DNA of 64,000 bases from Stropharia rugosoannulata (GCA_028532985.1 JANCIK010000008.1:868001-932000); one strand, 5' to 3'. Shown: positions 42,251-53,400, counted from the stretch's first letter. Notes: generated by a model from the letters alone, not told the origin. A program made the numbers and translations.

Positions 42251-43462
42251 TGACAGGGCTGCTTTTTGGCTACGGGTGTAAACAGCCAGGAGTTCCGTTA
42301 ATGGGATAGCTGCGCGCAGGAAACACAGAGGGACTAGAGTGGCGCCTGACTCGTAGTCTGCAGCTATCAGCGCGCCTTATGACGATAAGCGCCTGCGCGC
42401 ACCGTATTGCGAGAGAGATCGGTCAGCGAGCTGCACAGCCTAAAGTGCATAGTCTGGTCATCCGTGCGAGCGATCGGAGAGGCGTAGAACGGTTAAGCAC
42501 CAGCAAAGTGCGGTGTGAGTACAGCTGAGCGAGTACCAAGGGCGGTGTGAAGGGCTGTGCGCGCATCTCATGTGCGCGCATCGCAAAAGGCAGAATTTGC
42601 CTAAGTCCACACATCATGTGACCGTGGCGGCGCGCATCAAAAGAGACGCGCAAAAGCCCGAGGGAACAAACGACATGCGCGCAGCGAATGCCAAGGGATC
42701 AGGACACTCGAAGGGAAGCCCGGATGCGATCGCGGACCTTTGGCGCGCGTTGCTAGTATTTACTTCACCTTATTATTAGTACACATGCGCGCATTGCATA
42801 TAAACCTGTATCCTTGTCTATAGTAATTTAAGCAATTGTCTACCCACTAGATCTGTGTGCTGGGTTCTGTCCCAGGCCGTCGGCGGGCTGTGTTTAGCTT
42901 TTGTTAGGGTTTTAACTGTGAAGTAATTGTGAATCATAGGAGTTTTGGATAGCTTCTGGCCACCGGGTCATTTGGAGAGCTCAGTGAGGAGTCAGTACAA
43001 CCGTGTACGGAAACTCGCACTGTAGTGTTTAGACTGTGAGACTGCACCGCCGGGTGAAAGACTTTGGAGAGTCTTGGATTGTTGGACTTTGGAGAGTCCG
43101 CGCATCGCACGAGGTCACCGGACCCGGAAGTGCGCGCAGCGAAGCCGTTCGCTAAAAACAACTTATTTCATTTATCATTTTGCCTAGCGCACGCCACTAG
43201 CAACCGGGCTCTATTCGAGATTTACTAGAATTAAACCCCTCCTTACAAACGAATTTGCAGGCACTACTTGCTATTACAAAGACTAGAGGACACGAGGTGC
43301 GCGCATCGCACTCCCAGAACGGGAACCAGAGCAGAGCATAGATTATACTAGCCGTTTAGTTGAGGGCGTTCGCTCGATCTAAGGGATAGGATCTCGCTCC
43401 GCTGGGTGTGCGTGTGTGTTGTGTTTCGCGATTTCGAGTCTAGCTACGCAGTAGACCTCTCA
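42251..43462 (+). repeat. E2 3' LTR
   Basis: 1,212 bp, the same length as the 5' LTR and nearly identical. It carries the same TGCGCGCA words. Differences include GCATTGCA versus GCATCGCA (CpG lost here), CCGGG versus CCAGG (CpG lost in the other), and small compensating indels. Confidence 0.92.
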
Positions 43463-44669
43463 GCGGGCAATAACGAAGTGCTTCAATGACGAGATCCGAG
43501 GCTGCCTCTGAGCGGATGTCCAGGGTTGTTATGTTTTGCCCGCACCGAAGAAAATCTGTGATGCTAGGATGAAGGAACTCCCTATAGTATTCAAGATGTT
43601 GCATGCTAGGCGCACGGATATATTCGGTAACAAGTGAGTTTGGATTAAAACCGTCCATTTCAATAGCATCCAAGAACTGCAGAGCTGGAAGCTCTATGCG
43701 AAGTTCTGTACTAGGACTGTCATCCGTCAGGCAGTATAAGCAGAGGCGAAGCTCAATGAGTGAAATACATTGGCATAGGGTGGTTACAATGTTGGATATA
43801 GAGCAACTCCATACATTAGCGGTGAGGTGAGTGAGATTCAGTGACATCAAGTGGCGTAATGAATCTGTGAACCTGTCCAAACAGAGCCCGGATATTGTCG
43901 TTAATGTAGGGCAAGTAAGGATTGGAATGAAATGAAATGGGATCACGTCGTGATCTCCTCCACCGGATGGTTTCAAGATCAGTGAACGAAGTACAGGGAG
44001 GTTATCCGGAGGCAATGGCTGCAGGTGTGATATCACCCTATCAAAGACTTGTTTCGAAAATGAAATAGTGATATCCCTCCACCGTGCATGACATGAAATC
44101 ACGACTCCCATTAGAGAAGCGTCTTCTGTTTCGCGAGATGAGCCGCAGTATATTGTAAGGTTCAAGGGCAATACCCCAGAACGTCGAAGAAGCCATTCCT
44201 CCACGCCATACTGTTGAACAGCCAAGGTGTCCACTGCATTACTGTCAATGCAGCTCAGCTTTGAAGGAACCTTAACGTTCACGGCAAGATCTGTCCACAA
44301 TGTAGGCATATGTAACGCAATGTCCCGCAAGCCGCTGGAAATGCGAGTAAGAAGAACGGGGAATGTTCTGCGGGACAATGTTGGCGGGTGGTGTGGATCA
44401 CGACAGTTTTCAAAAATACGGCATATGATGTCTTGCGGAACACGGCGTAATGGTGATAGAATAAAATTGAGGCTGGCTTTTGTCTCCTCGAGAATGATCA
44501 TCTGTGTATCAATCATTCTGCGCTGTACGTCCGAGTCTGTAGTAGTTTGTGCACCAAGCTCGACGATTTCGGTTTCGACGTGGGATAGAATGGCCTTTGC
44601 AGAAGCAATCTCGCAGTCATTTGGTGCTCTGTTTGTGCTGAGTAGGTCCGGGGAGAGAGAGCTGAGCAT
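43463..44669 (-). pseudogene. F-box protein 1, N-terminal part, disrupted by E2
   Basis: About 402 intronless codons from ATG 44,669. An N-terminal helical region is followed by an F-box-like stretch, LSPLRRVPQDIICRIFENC, then FPVLLTRISSGLRDIALHMP and leucine-rich repeats (LSLNLTHLTANVWSC-like and LIELRLCLYCL) typical of agaricomycete F-box/LRR proteins, substrate adaptors of SCF ubiquitin ligases. The frame enters the E2 LTR at 43,462 and picks up a false end. The true C-terminus is at 27,068-27,448; together they would give about 528 residues. It faces away from a paralogue at 45,102, with 432 bp between. Confidence 0.88.
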
Positions 44670-45101
44670 GTCCACAGGAAAGACGTACAACCCGTGAAAG
44701 CAGATACAAGACAGTTGCAAACCAACTTGCAAGACAGATAACAAACAGATATTGGCTCTATTTGGCAGATACACGACAACCAAACAATCCTGTATTTGGT
44801 TTGAATGGAGATACCACACAAGACGACTAAGAAACAATGGTCTGCTGCGGACTGCTTCCTGCCTGCCTTATCTCCTTGCCACACAACAGCCTCACCTTGC
44901 CTGATCTCTATATCAATAGTGTACGCCTACTGTGACAAAAAGCCTGCTCTACCAGTGTGCATAGCAAATCAAGTCCTCCTGTATTTCCAGTGAGTTGGAC
45001 CGAATCCCAATTCCGTCACGACTCACCATTGACTCTAACAATCGGATATCAGGATCAATTCAATAATACGCTCCTGAAAGTTATATAGATCGACAATTGA
45101 T
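44670..45101. promoter_or_regulatory. Shared intergenic region of head-to-head F-box genes
   Basis: 432 bp between the divergent starts of two paralogous F-box genes, likely a bidirectional promoter. No specific motif called. Confidence 0.4.
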
Positions 45102-46035
45102 ATGCTCAGCCCCCTCCCCCTTGATCTACTCCTCTCAAACAGAGCGCCAACTGACACCGAGTTGACCACTGCGAGGGCGATGTCTCTTCGCCTTGAGGAT
45201 GAAATCTCAAAGCTTCATGCACAAATTGCAGAAGCGGAGTCCCGACTTAGGAAGCTTAAATCTTCAAGGAAGGATCTTAAATGTATTTTGGCCCCAATCC
45301 GCCGTGTACCCCACGACATCATATGCCTTATCTTTGAACACTGTATCGATGAAGATTCTTTGCCCACTATGTCTACTAAAATGGTGTTAGAAACAGCTCG
45401 TCACTGTTGCTGAGATAGGGGCCTGGAAAGGGGGTGTACGGCACACTGCTGGTGTTGCAGGTGCAAGGGGTCGTCCAAACAGATCGACTAACCGGCCATC
45501 CTGGTGTGGGAATGGACACAAAGCGCCTGGGCTCGGGCGTGCGAGGGAAGAATGTGTGTATTCTGGTCGAGGTCTAATTTAGGATACATCGTGATGGTAA
45601 GCTTTGTATGTACGTGTTAGCACCGGAAGTCCATGAACACGTGATATTCAACAAATGGCGCCTTTACTTCTTACCCGCATATCTAGTGGCTTTCAGAGAA
45701 CTGCATTGGCTTTGCCTACTGTGTGGGCGGCAGTGAAATTTGAAATTGGAACATATGATGATTATAACGATCAATATCTGAAAGCTCTCGTCATTCAGAA
45801 ATCTGCAATGGAAGAATGGCTTCTCCGATCTGCTCCTTGTTCACTGCAAATTTCCATTGAATACATGTATTTCGAGGGCAAAACACACGACAAAGCGATA
45901 TCACTATATCTTGAATTGACAAATATCGTGATTTCATCTCACAGTTGTTGGAGAGACATCAGCATTACGTTCTGCGACAAGTTGCTTGATAACTTGCTAT
46001 ATCAACTAAATTCGCTTGATCCAGACGATAGATCC
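45102..46035 (+). pseudogene. F-box protein 2, broken by a solo LTR and truncated
   Basis: A paralogue of F-box protein 1: MLSPLPLDLLLSNRAPTDTE, then LAPIRRVPHDIICLIFEHC (F-box-like), then after the insertion LLLTRISSGFQRTALALP and SAMEEWLLRSAPCSLQIS. The coding frame stops at 45,384, is interrupted by 269 bp plus a 5 bp duplication, and resumes exactly in frame (TKM then APLLLTRIS). Similarity to F-box 1 ends at LDPDDR (46,035), where unrelated DNA begins, so the LRR half is missing. Confidence 0.85.
45385..45653. mobile_element. Solo LTR, 269 bp, TSD AATGG
   Basis: Starts TGTTAGAAAC and ends ATTCAACA, with AATGG on both sides (45,380-45,384 and 45,654-45,658). TG...CA ends, 5 bp duplication and the absence of internal genes fit an LTR left by recombination. 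Family not identified; it is not the Gypsy-1 LTR, although both start TGTTAG. Confidence 0.8.
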
Positions 46036-46206
46036 TGCGGTGTGTAGAGCTCAATATAGACCCGCCAGCGAAGTCCCTCATGGTTCGCAATACTGCTGCA
46101 TTTCATTACAACAACCACATAACCTCTCGATGTTGATCCCGCAAACTGAAGAACGGAACTAGACAGATGGCCGGCCCCTCTATGAACCTCGATAGAGGGA
46201 CCGGAC
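46036..46206. other. Sequence joined to truncated F-box 2
   Basis: No similarity to F-box 1 continues past 46,035, and no gene is recognised. The junction is probably another insertion or deletion edge. Confidence 0.35.
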
Positions 46207-46721
46207 TTTCTCGCAGAGATTTGAGGCACTGTCCGGTTTCCCACGCTTTCTGCCCCGGATTTGACTCGCCCTACAGTTCTAGGTCATGTTCTTGCTTATG
46301 TCATGTGAGCATCCTCTGTCTTCCTTGCTCCCTGAGGTGGTCGTAACACTCTGTAGCATGTTTGAGGTCACAAAAAATTTCTTTAGCATATATATTTCAT
46401 CTAAGAGCACTATTAGCTTTTTAAAATGAAATTAAGCGCTATCATGCCCCAGAATGAGTTACTTAGAGTGTTTAGAAAGGTTCTGATCATTATAAAATGT
46501 TCTGGGAGCATATAAGCATAATAGAACTTTTAAGTATAATATATTTCATTCTCAACAGACTTAAAAGAAAGGAAAGCAACCAATTTTAGTTGATTTATGT
46601 CCTGGAACGCGAGGATGCAGGCGCGTTGTTCTCAGTAACGTGACCTGATTTGCTTCAGGGCAGCCTTCAATCCGTCTCAAAGTGTGGGAAACCGGACGGC
46701 ACGTCAAATCTCTGCGAGAAA
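46207..46721. mobile_element. Inverted-repeat (MITE-like) element, 515 bp
   Basis: Arms at 46,207-46,249 and 46,679-46,721 are inverted copies (TTTCTCGCAGAGATTTGA...GTCCGGTTTCCCAC) with few mismatches over 43 bp. The interior from about 46,370 to 46,560 is AT-rich. No target duplication was found, because the Mutator-like element starts at the right edge. Coding content is not evident. Confidence 0.55.
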
Positions 46722-46730
46722 TGCTGGCCC
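46722..46730. repeat. 9 bp target site duplication TGCTGGCCC
   Basis: TGCTGGCCC lies here and again at 47,912-47,920, directly outside the 58 bp terminal inverted repeats. Confidence 0.85.
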
Positions 46731-47911
46731 AGTGAATGCTATTGACCCAGCAGTTTTGTCGCATCACGTGCGAACGGAACCTGCCGTGATGTGATCATGG
46801 CATAGAGTATATGAGCATCAAGGACTTAGCGCAACTGGCGCAAACCACCGCTAGTGCGAGGTCCTTGCTGGCAACGAAAATTTTCTGTAGTTACCTCCGA
46901 AATTTAGCAGTAGAAATGAAACATATGCCTATATACCTTAGCTTTCTATTCCATCTCGCAAAATGGACTCCGAGCAAAAGAATAAGAAATGTTCTGCATG
47001 CAAGTGCCAAAAAGAACTAAATGCAGACAATTTCAAGAAGACTCGCGACGGCTGTGCAAAAGTCTGCACAGAATGCTCGAGGATTCAGACGAGAGCAGTG
47101 ATGAAATATTGCGAGGAGAACTTGGTACCGTCAAGTTCAGTGATTTTATCAGGGCAGTTTCAAGTGAAGACGATGTTCATACCTTTTTGAGGGAGTTAAT
47201 GTTTCGTTATCAGACACCTCAGTATTTGATTATGGGAGTGAAGATGAGCAACAGGTAAGTACCAGCTTCATAATTCACAATATGTATGTACTTCCAAACA
47301 TTTACCAACAGGTTGATGAACTCTGTAAAGATATCTTGGGGACTGTGCAAAAAATGGAGCAAGCAGCATACATACTTTGCCAACAAGTTGGTAACTGCAA
47401 TCTCATGTGGTTAAAGACAGCCAAGGAGACGTTGGGGGACCATGTTTCTACATTTATGGAAGACATCAATCATATCTCGAAGACAGGGAAGAAAAGAGGG
47501 ACAACATGGGCTGAGGGTAAATCTCAGGACGAAAAGCGAAGGGCAAAACTGGCAATGGGGCTTATGCACACCTCATGAGTCTGCCACTTCCGCGTTGGCG
47601 GATCCTTCGTAGAATCCCGTGGCAAGTCCAGTTCAGGGTATTATGATACTATAGGGAAATAAAACTGGTTTTTATTTTCTACGGCATGTACATGATTAAG
47701 TAAACAGATATACTGAGACCTAGTTATTACTTTAGTGCCGCAGGAGCTTCAGTAACCTGATGCAAACATAAATGTTTTTAGAAAATTGAGCTGGAAGCTT
47801 GCGAGAAGCTTGACGACGTGAATATCACCAAGTCAATCTGGCGGAGCTCGAAACACGGCAGGTTCCGTTCGCACGTGATGCGACAAAAGTGCTGGGTCAA
47901 TAGCATTCACT
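46731..47911. mobile_element. Mutator-like DNA element, 58 bp TIRs, 1,181 bp
   Basis: TIRs at 46,731-46,788 and 47,854-47,911 start AGTGAATGCTATTGACCC and match with one mismatch I could see. The 9 bp TSD is the size usual for Mutator-like elements. It is too short for a transposase, so non-autonomous; it carries a zinc-finger gene fragment (Pack-MULE-like arrangement). Confidence 0.75.
46963..47578 (+). pseudogene. Zinc-finger gene fragment carried by the Mutator-like element
   Basis: ATG 46,963 opens MDSEQKNKKCSACKCQKELN, with a C-x2-C...C-x2-C finger (KKCSACK, then CAKVCTECS). The frame then goes out of register: the adjacent frame reads EDSDESSDEILRGELG and VKFSDFIRAVSSEDDVHTF, which looks like the true continuation, so a 1-2 nt shift is present near 47,080. 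A possible last exon at about 47,311-47,578 reads VDELCKDILGTVQKMEQAAY and ends in a basic tail. Fingers of this type occur in many agaricomycete uncharacterised proteins. Probably non-functional. Confidence 0.55.
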
Positions 47912-47920
47912 TGCTGGCCC

Positions 47921-48836
47921 GTCGCTATGTCCGTCCATAGACAGGCCGGTCTTCAGCCTAGAACGAAATGACCACAAAGTTGCAACACCCCTTGTTCACG
48001 CCATTCCGAGATATTGTCCTGTGCTGTCTCATCTACATCGTCCCTCCCGCTTTGCTCTTCCCGTGCCTGTCATTCTTTCTTGGTCGTACTCGGCGCGCTG
48101 TCCTTCCTGTCTGCTCCGTCACACCCTGCTGGAGACCAGAGGCAATATATCCCTGATGACCGGCACCCTGCCCTTTTACATTGCGCCCTCCTATCCTGCT
48201 GCGGCTCAAGATTGATATGCAAGCCCCTGGATGAATGAACACGTGCACATGATCTGCATGACAAGGCGAGTAAAACTATGCGCTGAGTAGAAATCAGTAT
48301 ACTCGTGGCATTGAGTAACCTTTGTCTACCCAGTGGGACACTCCACCACTGCTCACTATACCATGAGCACTGCAAACTGAAACCCGTACACTCGCTCCGT
48401 CTGCCTCATCTCGGGTGTCGAAAACAAACGAGGAAGATTTCACCAGAAATACGCTGCGGATTGTCACGGAGACAGGGGTGAATACACATTCTGCGGCAGT
48501 GCCTCATTGCTGTCTGGTCGCGTCCCCAGCGCCGGGTGATCGAACGCGAGGGCATGATCTGCGCGACAGCGGCGCAGAGCTAAGTATGGGCTCGAGTGAT
48601 ATCAGGCGCAGTATACGCCCAGTATTGAGATCTCATTTCTTGTCTGACACTCTGAGACCTTGGATTTCTCAGTTTGTGGACGCGATGGTTCTCGGCCAGT
48701 GGCAACAGCTCACTCAATACGGGATAAACCCTGCGACCCCCTCCAGTCTCAGCCCCCACGCATGCTGTAACCACCCCGTCCTGGCGTCCCACTTGAGCTT
48801 CCCCTTCAATTCACCGTCTGCTAAATTCGCTCCCGG
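47921..48836. other. No gene recognised
   Basis: C-rich in parts (48,030-48,230). A 175-codon open frame at 48,415-48,942 starts at GTG and runs into the relic LTR, so it is not called as a gene. Confidence 0.4.
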
Positions 48837-50007
48837 TGTGAGGTCTGCCGCGGGGCTAGACTCGAATCACAAGAAACACAACACACACAACCCCAGCGGA
48901 GCGAGATCCTATCCCTTAGATCGAGCGACGCTCTTCAGCTAAGCGGATTATAGATGTCTACGCTTCTCCTGGTCCTCTCCGCTGAGCGGACTGTGATGTT
49001 TAAGAGTCTCATAAGTTCAGTCCAGATGTCCGCTGTACAGTGCCTGCAAGTTCGTTTTTAAGGAGGGGTTTAATTCTAGAAGTCTCAGATTAATGTCTGG
49101 GTGACCTCCGCTGAGCGCCGGGTATCAATAGTAATGTATAGTTTTGATGGTGGCTCCGCGGGGCTTATTCCGCTGAGTGGGTTTGAGGTCCGGTGACCGA
49201 TGCAGATGCTCACACAAGCTGGTATTCCAATTGTGCCTCGCTCCGCTGACTATCCAAAGTCGTTCCGCTGGGACTGTCCAAAGTCCTATTCCGCTGAGGC
49301 TATCCAGAACCTCGTTCACCCGGTGGTGCAGTCTCAATTCACAAAACACTACAGCGCGAGTTTTCGTACACGGTTGCACTGACTCCCCGCTGAGCTCTCC
49401 AAATGACCCGGTGGCCAGAAGCTATCCAAAACTTCTATGATTCACAATACACTTCACAGTAAAGACCCTAACAAAAGCTAAACACAGCCCGCTGACGGTC
49501 TGGGACAGAGCCCAACACACAGATCTAGTGGGTAGACAATTGCCTGATTTCCGTAGTTACAATTACAAGTTTATATAGACGTGTGCTGTGTACTAATTTA
49601 GGTGGAGAGTAAATACTAGCAACGCCGGACCAAAGGTCCGCTGAGCGCATGTGCCTCCGCTGGGCGTTTTGATGACTACTCCGCTGAGCGCGACCTGATC
49701 CCGTTGCGCCGCCAGCCTCCGCCGAGAGACGCCGTTAAACTCCGCTGGGCGGTTCCTTCTTGGTCATCGAGGCCTGGTTACTGCTGCCAAAGTTCCCCAG
49801 CGGAGTCCGTGCCGTGTGCATTGTTCATTCCCTCGGGCATCACACGCTCCAGCGCGCGCACCACGGTCACCTGACGAGTGGACTTAGGCAAATTTCGCCT
49901 TCGTGATGTGTTCCGCTGAGCCCCTTGAGACGCCGTCTACACACAGTCCTGCTCGTCACCTTTGATATTTTCCACTCAGCTGTACTCCTGCCTTCCGCTG
50001 AGAAGAC
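48837..50007 (-). mobile_element. Relic LTR related to E2, first part, carrying CCGCTGA words
   Basis: Reverse-strand similarity to the E2 LTR runs through long shared blocks (for example AAGCTAAACACAGCCCG, ACAGATCTAGTGGGTAGACA, AAATGACCCGGTGGCCAG). It lacks TGCGCGCA but holds CCGCTGA eleven times here (for example 48,979; 49,108; 49,170; 49,243; 49,291; 49,387; 49,489; 49,638; 49,681; 49,913; 49,994). It is interrupted at 50,007 by the Copia element and resumes at 55,408. Solo or truncated; no target duplication identified. Confidence 0.8.
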
Positions 50008-50363
50008 TGTTGGGAAGTACGAGTGAATACTAACTCAGACGTTGACTAGAAGGTAAACGACTGATATACCTGTTGGGAAGTACGAGTGAATACTCAGACG
50101 TTGACTAGAAGGTAAACGACTGATATACCTGTTGGGAAGTACGAGTGAATACTAACTACAGGTATGTAAGTAAATAGAGATAAAATATATATGTAGGATG
50201 TACACACCTCAGACGTTGACTAGAAGGTAAACGACTGAGGTGTGTATGTTTGGTCGTCGAGAAAATAAAACCTACGTGCCATAACATAGGCAAAGAACGG
50301 AAGCAAAAGGTAAGTAAATATGGTAAGTATGTTGTATGGAGGTCGAGGGTTCAATTCTCGACA
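50008..50363 (-). repeat. Copia 3' LTR, 356 bp
   Basis: Contains an extra 59 bp tandem copy of the TGTTGGGAAGTACGAGTGAA unit relative to the other LTR (356 versus 297 bp). Its other end holds a perfect 6 bp stem, GTCGAG-GGTTCAATT-CTCGAC, resembling a tRNA T-arm. A purine tract (AGGGTTCAGGGGGAG on the minus strand) abuts it. Confidence 0.9.
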
Positions 50364-50425
50364 CTCCCCCTGAACCCTTGACCTCTTTTGTACGTAGGAG
50401 AAATAAAATAGAAATAAAAAAACTT

Positions 50426-53400
50426 TCAGATATCCAGTGGCCCCATACCAATCATCTCGGTGAACTTCTCGTGCTTCGGTCATCCAAGTGCTTTCGTGAA
50501 AATATCTGCTGGGTTATCCTCGGATGCGACATCCACCACCTCGATATCCTTCGACTCCACTGCCTCCCGGATCCAGTGCGTCCTCATTGCGACATGTTTG
50601 ATTTTCGAGTGACCGTTTGCAGTTTTAGCGAGAGATTTTGCGGCGTTGTTATCGCAGTACACGGTCACTGGAAGGTCGTAATACTGGTCCACCTCTTTAT
50701 ACCACGATGTCATCCACATAGCTTGTTTTCCTCCTTCGAACAGGCCAACATACTCTGCTTCCCCTGTAGACGCAGCAACCTTCTTCTGTGTCTTTGATTT
50801 CCAGCTAACTGCCCCTCCTGCTGACGTGAATATATATCCTGCTGATGATCGCCTAGTTTCGAGTTCATCCGCATATGACGAGTCTGTGTATCCAGTGGGT
50901 TTAATTGTTACGCCTCGCTTGTAGGTGATGCCATAGTTCATGGTCGCCTTGAGGTATGCTAGCACATGTTGAGCGAGTTTCCAGTGCACTGGTCGAGGGG
51001 CAGTGGCATAGCGCATAAGTAATCCGACTGCAAAGCTTATGTCGGGCCTTGTCCCATTCGCTAAGTGGTTGAGTGTTCCACAAACGCCCCTGTACGGCTT
51101 ATCCTTCATGTAGAGCTCGTCGGCGGGAGTAGCTGGCTCTAGTGATTCTGCAAGAGATAATGCGTTCAGAGGGAGGGGTGTATACTTTGGGTTACATTCC
51201 GCCATGCCAAACTCGCTAAGCGACTTCAGGATTAGCGCTTTCTGGTGCATTGAGATATCGCCATTCTTTTGGTACACGATGCCCATGCCAAGGACAATCT
51301 TGGGTTCTCCATGATTGGTGATATCAAATTTGCCCCCGATTTCGCCTATCGTTTGGTTCCCCGCATTGGTAGAGGAGCATACCATGGTAACGTCGTCAGT
51401 GTAGGTTCCTGATATAGTTGAGCCGCCGTCGCTGGTGTACTGAATACGGACGCATGAGTCTGCTCGAGACTTTCGGTGACCAAACTCCTTGTAAGTCTTG
51501 TCGAGCAGTCTCGCCCAGTTATTAGCTCCGTCCATGGTCCCGTAAATGTTCAGCTCCATCTTGAGTACGGTGTCAACACCTGGAATCTTGTAATGAGTTT
51601 CAAATCCTTCTGGAATTTCCAAGTAATTTTCTCCCTGCGGTTTGGCGTTTAGGAAGGCACCAACGACGTCGATAAGGCGTAATTCGTGACCTAGTGATGC
51701 TGCTAGGGCGACAAGCATCCTAATAGACTCATATCTGACAACTGCTGCAAAAGATTCAAAGTAGTGTTCGCCTAGTTTTTGTGTAAACCCTTTTACAACA
51801 CACCTGCCCCTTCTCTTGATTAGATTCCCTACTGCGTCGGTCTTCTCGTCATATACCCATCTAGTCTTGATCGTTTTTATGCCTTCAGGTCTTGCAACAG
51901 GTGTAACAACCCCTCGTTCATCCCATCTGTCGATCTCCTTTATCATGGCTGGCATCCAGAGGTGGCGTCGGGATAGGTCGAACGCTTCTGTAAAGTTCTG
52001 TGGGATGTATCTGTTAAGTGGTTCAGCAACAGGGATAATGTCTGCTGTAAAGGCACCAATCATTTTGGGTGTTATGGTGTCCTCCTCCTCTGATTCTGGT
52101 TCGTCCTGGACTAGGGCTATCTCAACCTCGCGTTGTTCCTCATCCTGACTATCACTTGCATTTGGCAGGGTGTTTTGTATGACATTTGTATTGGCCAGGC
52201 GAGCGGACGAGCGAGAGGCAGGAGGGTAGACAATACGCGGTCTGCTGATTTTTGGTTTTGGGTTAGGTTGGGCCGTTTCAGTGGTTTGGACTTGATTTGT
52301 GGCCGTGCTGTTCGGGGTTTGAGCGGTGCTAATTTTAGGTTTGGGTTGGTCTTCTTCAGCATTGTTCGTTGGCGGCTGGCAGTCGAGTAAGAAGTCATAG
52401 TTGTATTCCTCTTCTTCACCTACGAAATACTCCCCCTCAGCCGTCAAGGTACGGTGCCCAAGTCCCTCTTCAAATACAACATGTCGCGACCTGATGACTT
52501 GTCCAGTTTCCGGAATCAGCACCCGATAGATATCACGCGTTTCCATCCCCACGAGGCGGCCTTTCTGGCCACGGTTCCCTAACTTTCCTTCACCACGCTC
52601 CTTCGGTACATGGACATACGCAACACACCCCCACACACGAATATGCCCAACATCTTGCCGCTTTCCAGTCCATCGTTCGTCAGGTATCTGACCAGGGTGT
52701 CGTGCTGATGGCAATAAATTTTCAACCTTCTCAGAAAACGCCCATGCTTCAGCCCACCATTTCGGCGGCATTCCTGAGTCCTGCATCATCGCCCGTACAG
52801 ATGCTGTTGTCACGCCAATTGATCGTTCCGCTGTGCCGTTGGAGCTGGAGGATTGAGGAGCTGTAGGGACGAATATAAGCCCGTTTTCTTCGAAGAATTG
52901 ACGCCATATTTCGCTCAGGAACTCCTTAGCATTATCTGTGCGTACATACACCATTTTCCTCCCGGTTACTGATTCCGCTTGACTTTTGTATATGGTTAGT
53001 GCTCGAAGGGTCGTATCGGCTTCTCTGTTCGCGAGAAAGAATGACTGCCTGCGAGAAGTCGCACTATCGTGAAACTTCATGGCATAAATGGCTCCTCCTG
53101 CGGATGTAACACGAGCAGGGCCCCAAACGTCAATATTGGTGAGTCGCAAAGGATCTGATTCTGGGATTACCACCTCATCATATGGTCGTTGTTTCTGGTT
53201 CGCAATGATACAGTCCTCACATCGACCAGGTGCAACATCATCTGTGATGACTAGTCCGTCAACAAGGCCAGAAGCTTGAGTGATTCGCGATACGCCAAAA
53301 TGTGCATAGCGTCGGTGCCAGAGGGCAAGATTTGCTGGAGCATTTAAGGATCGTGCAGTTAAGGCAGTGGGTACGCAGGTCATTATCGATCCTGAGATTA

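Larger units (their letters stand above)
27449..43462 (+). mobile_element. E2: 16 kb Gypsy-like LTR retrotransposon with antisense gene block
   Basis: 16,014 bp between 1,212 bp LTRs with TSD GCGG. The sense strand carries gag, a linker ORF, protease, RT and RNase H-integrase to 36,000. From 36,128 to 41,628 the opposite strand carries spliced genes, an arrangement recalling antisense ORFs of some giant plant Gypsy elements. The palindrome TGCGCGCA occurs 39 times by my hand count, in LTRs, coding and non-coding DNA. The LTRs are nearly identical and pol has few lesions, so the insertion is young. It destroyed an F-box gene. Confidence 0.9.

Noticed and set aside
27449..43462. TGCGCGCA array as a CRISPR or simple tandem repeat
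   Set aside because: Copies are irregularly spaced by tens to hundreds of bases and occur in unique sequence, so there is no array structure.
46731..47911. hAT assignment of the TIR element
   Set aside because: The duplication is 9 bp, not 8, and the TIRs are long (58 bp), which fits Mutator-like better.
48415..48942. 175-codon plus-strand open frame
   Set aside because: It starts at GTG, has no motif, and its 3' third lies in the relic LTR, where similarity is at DNA level only.
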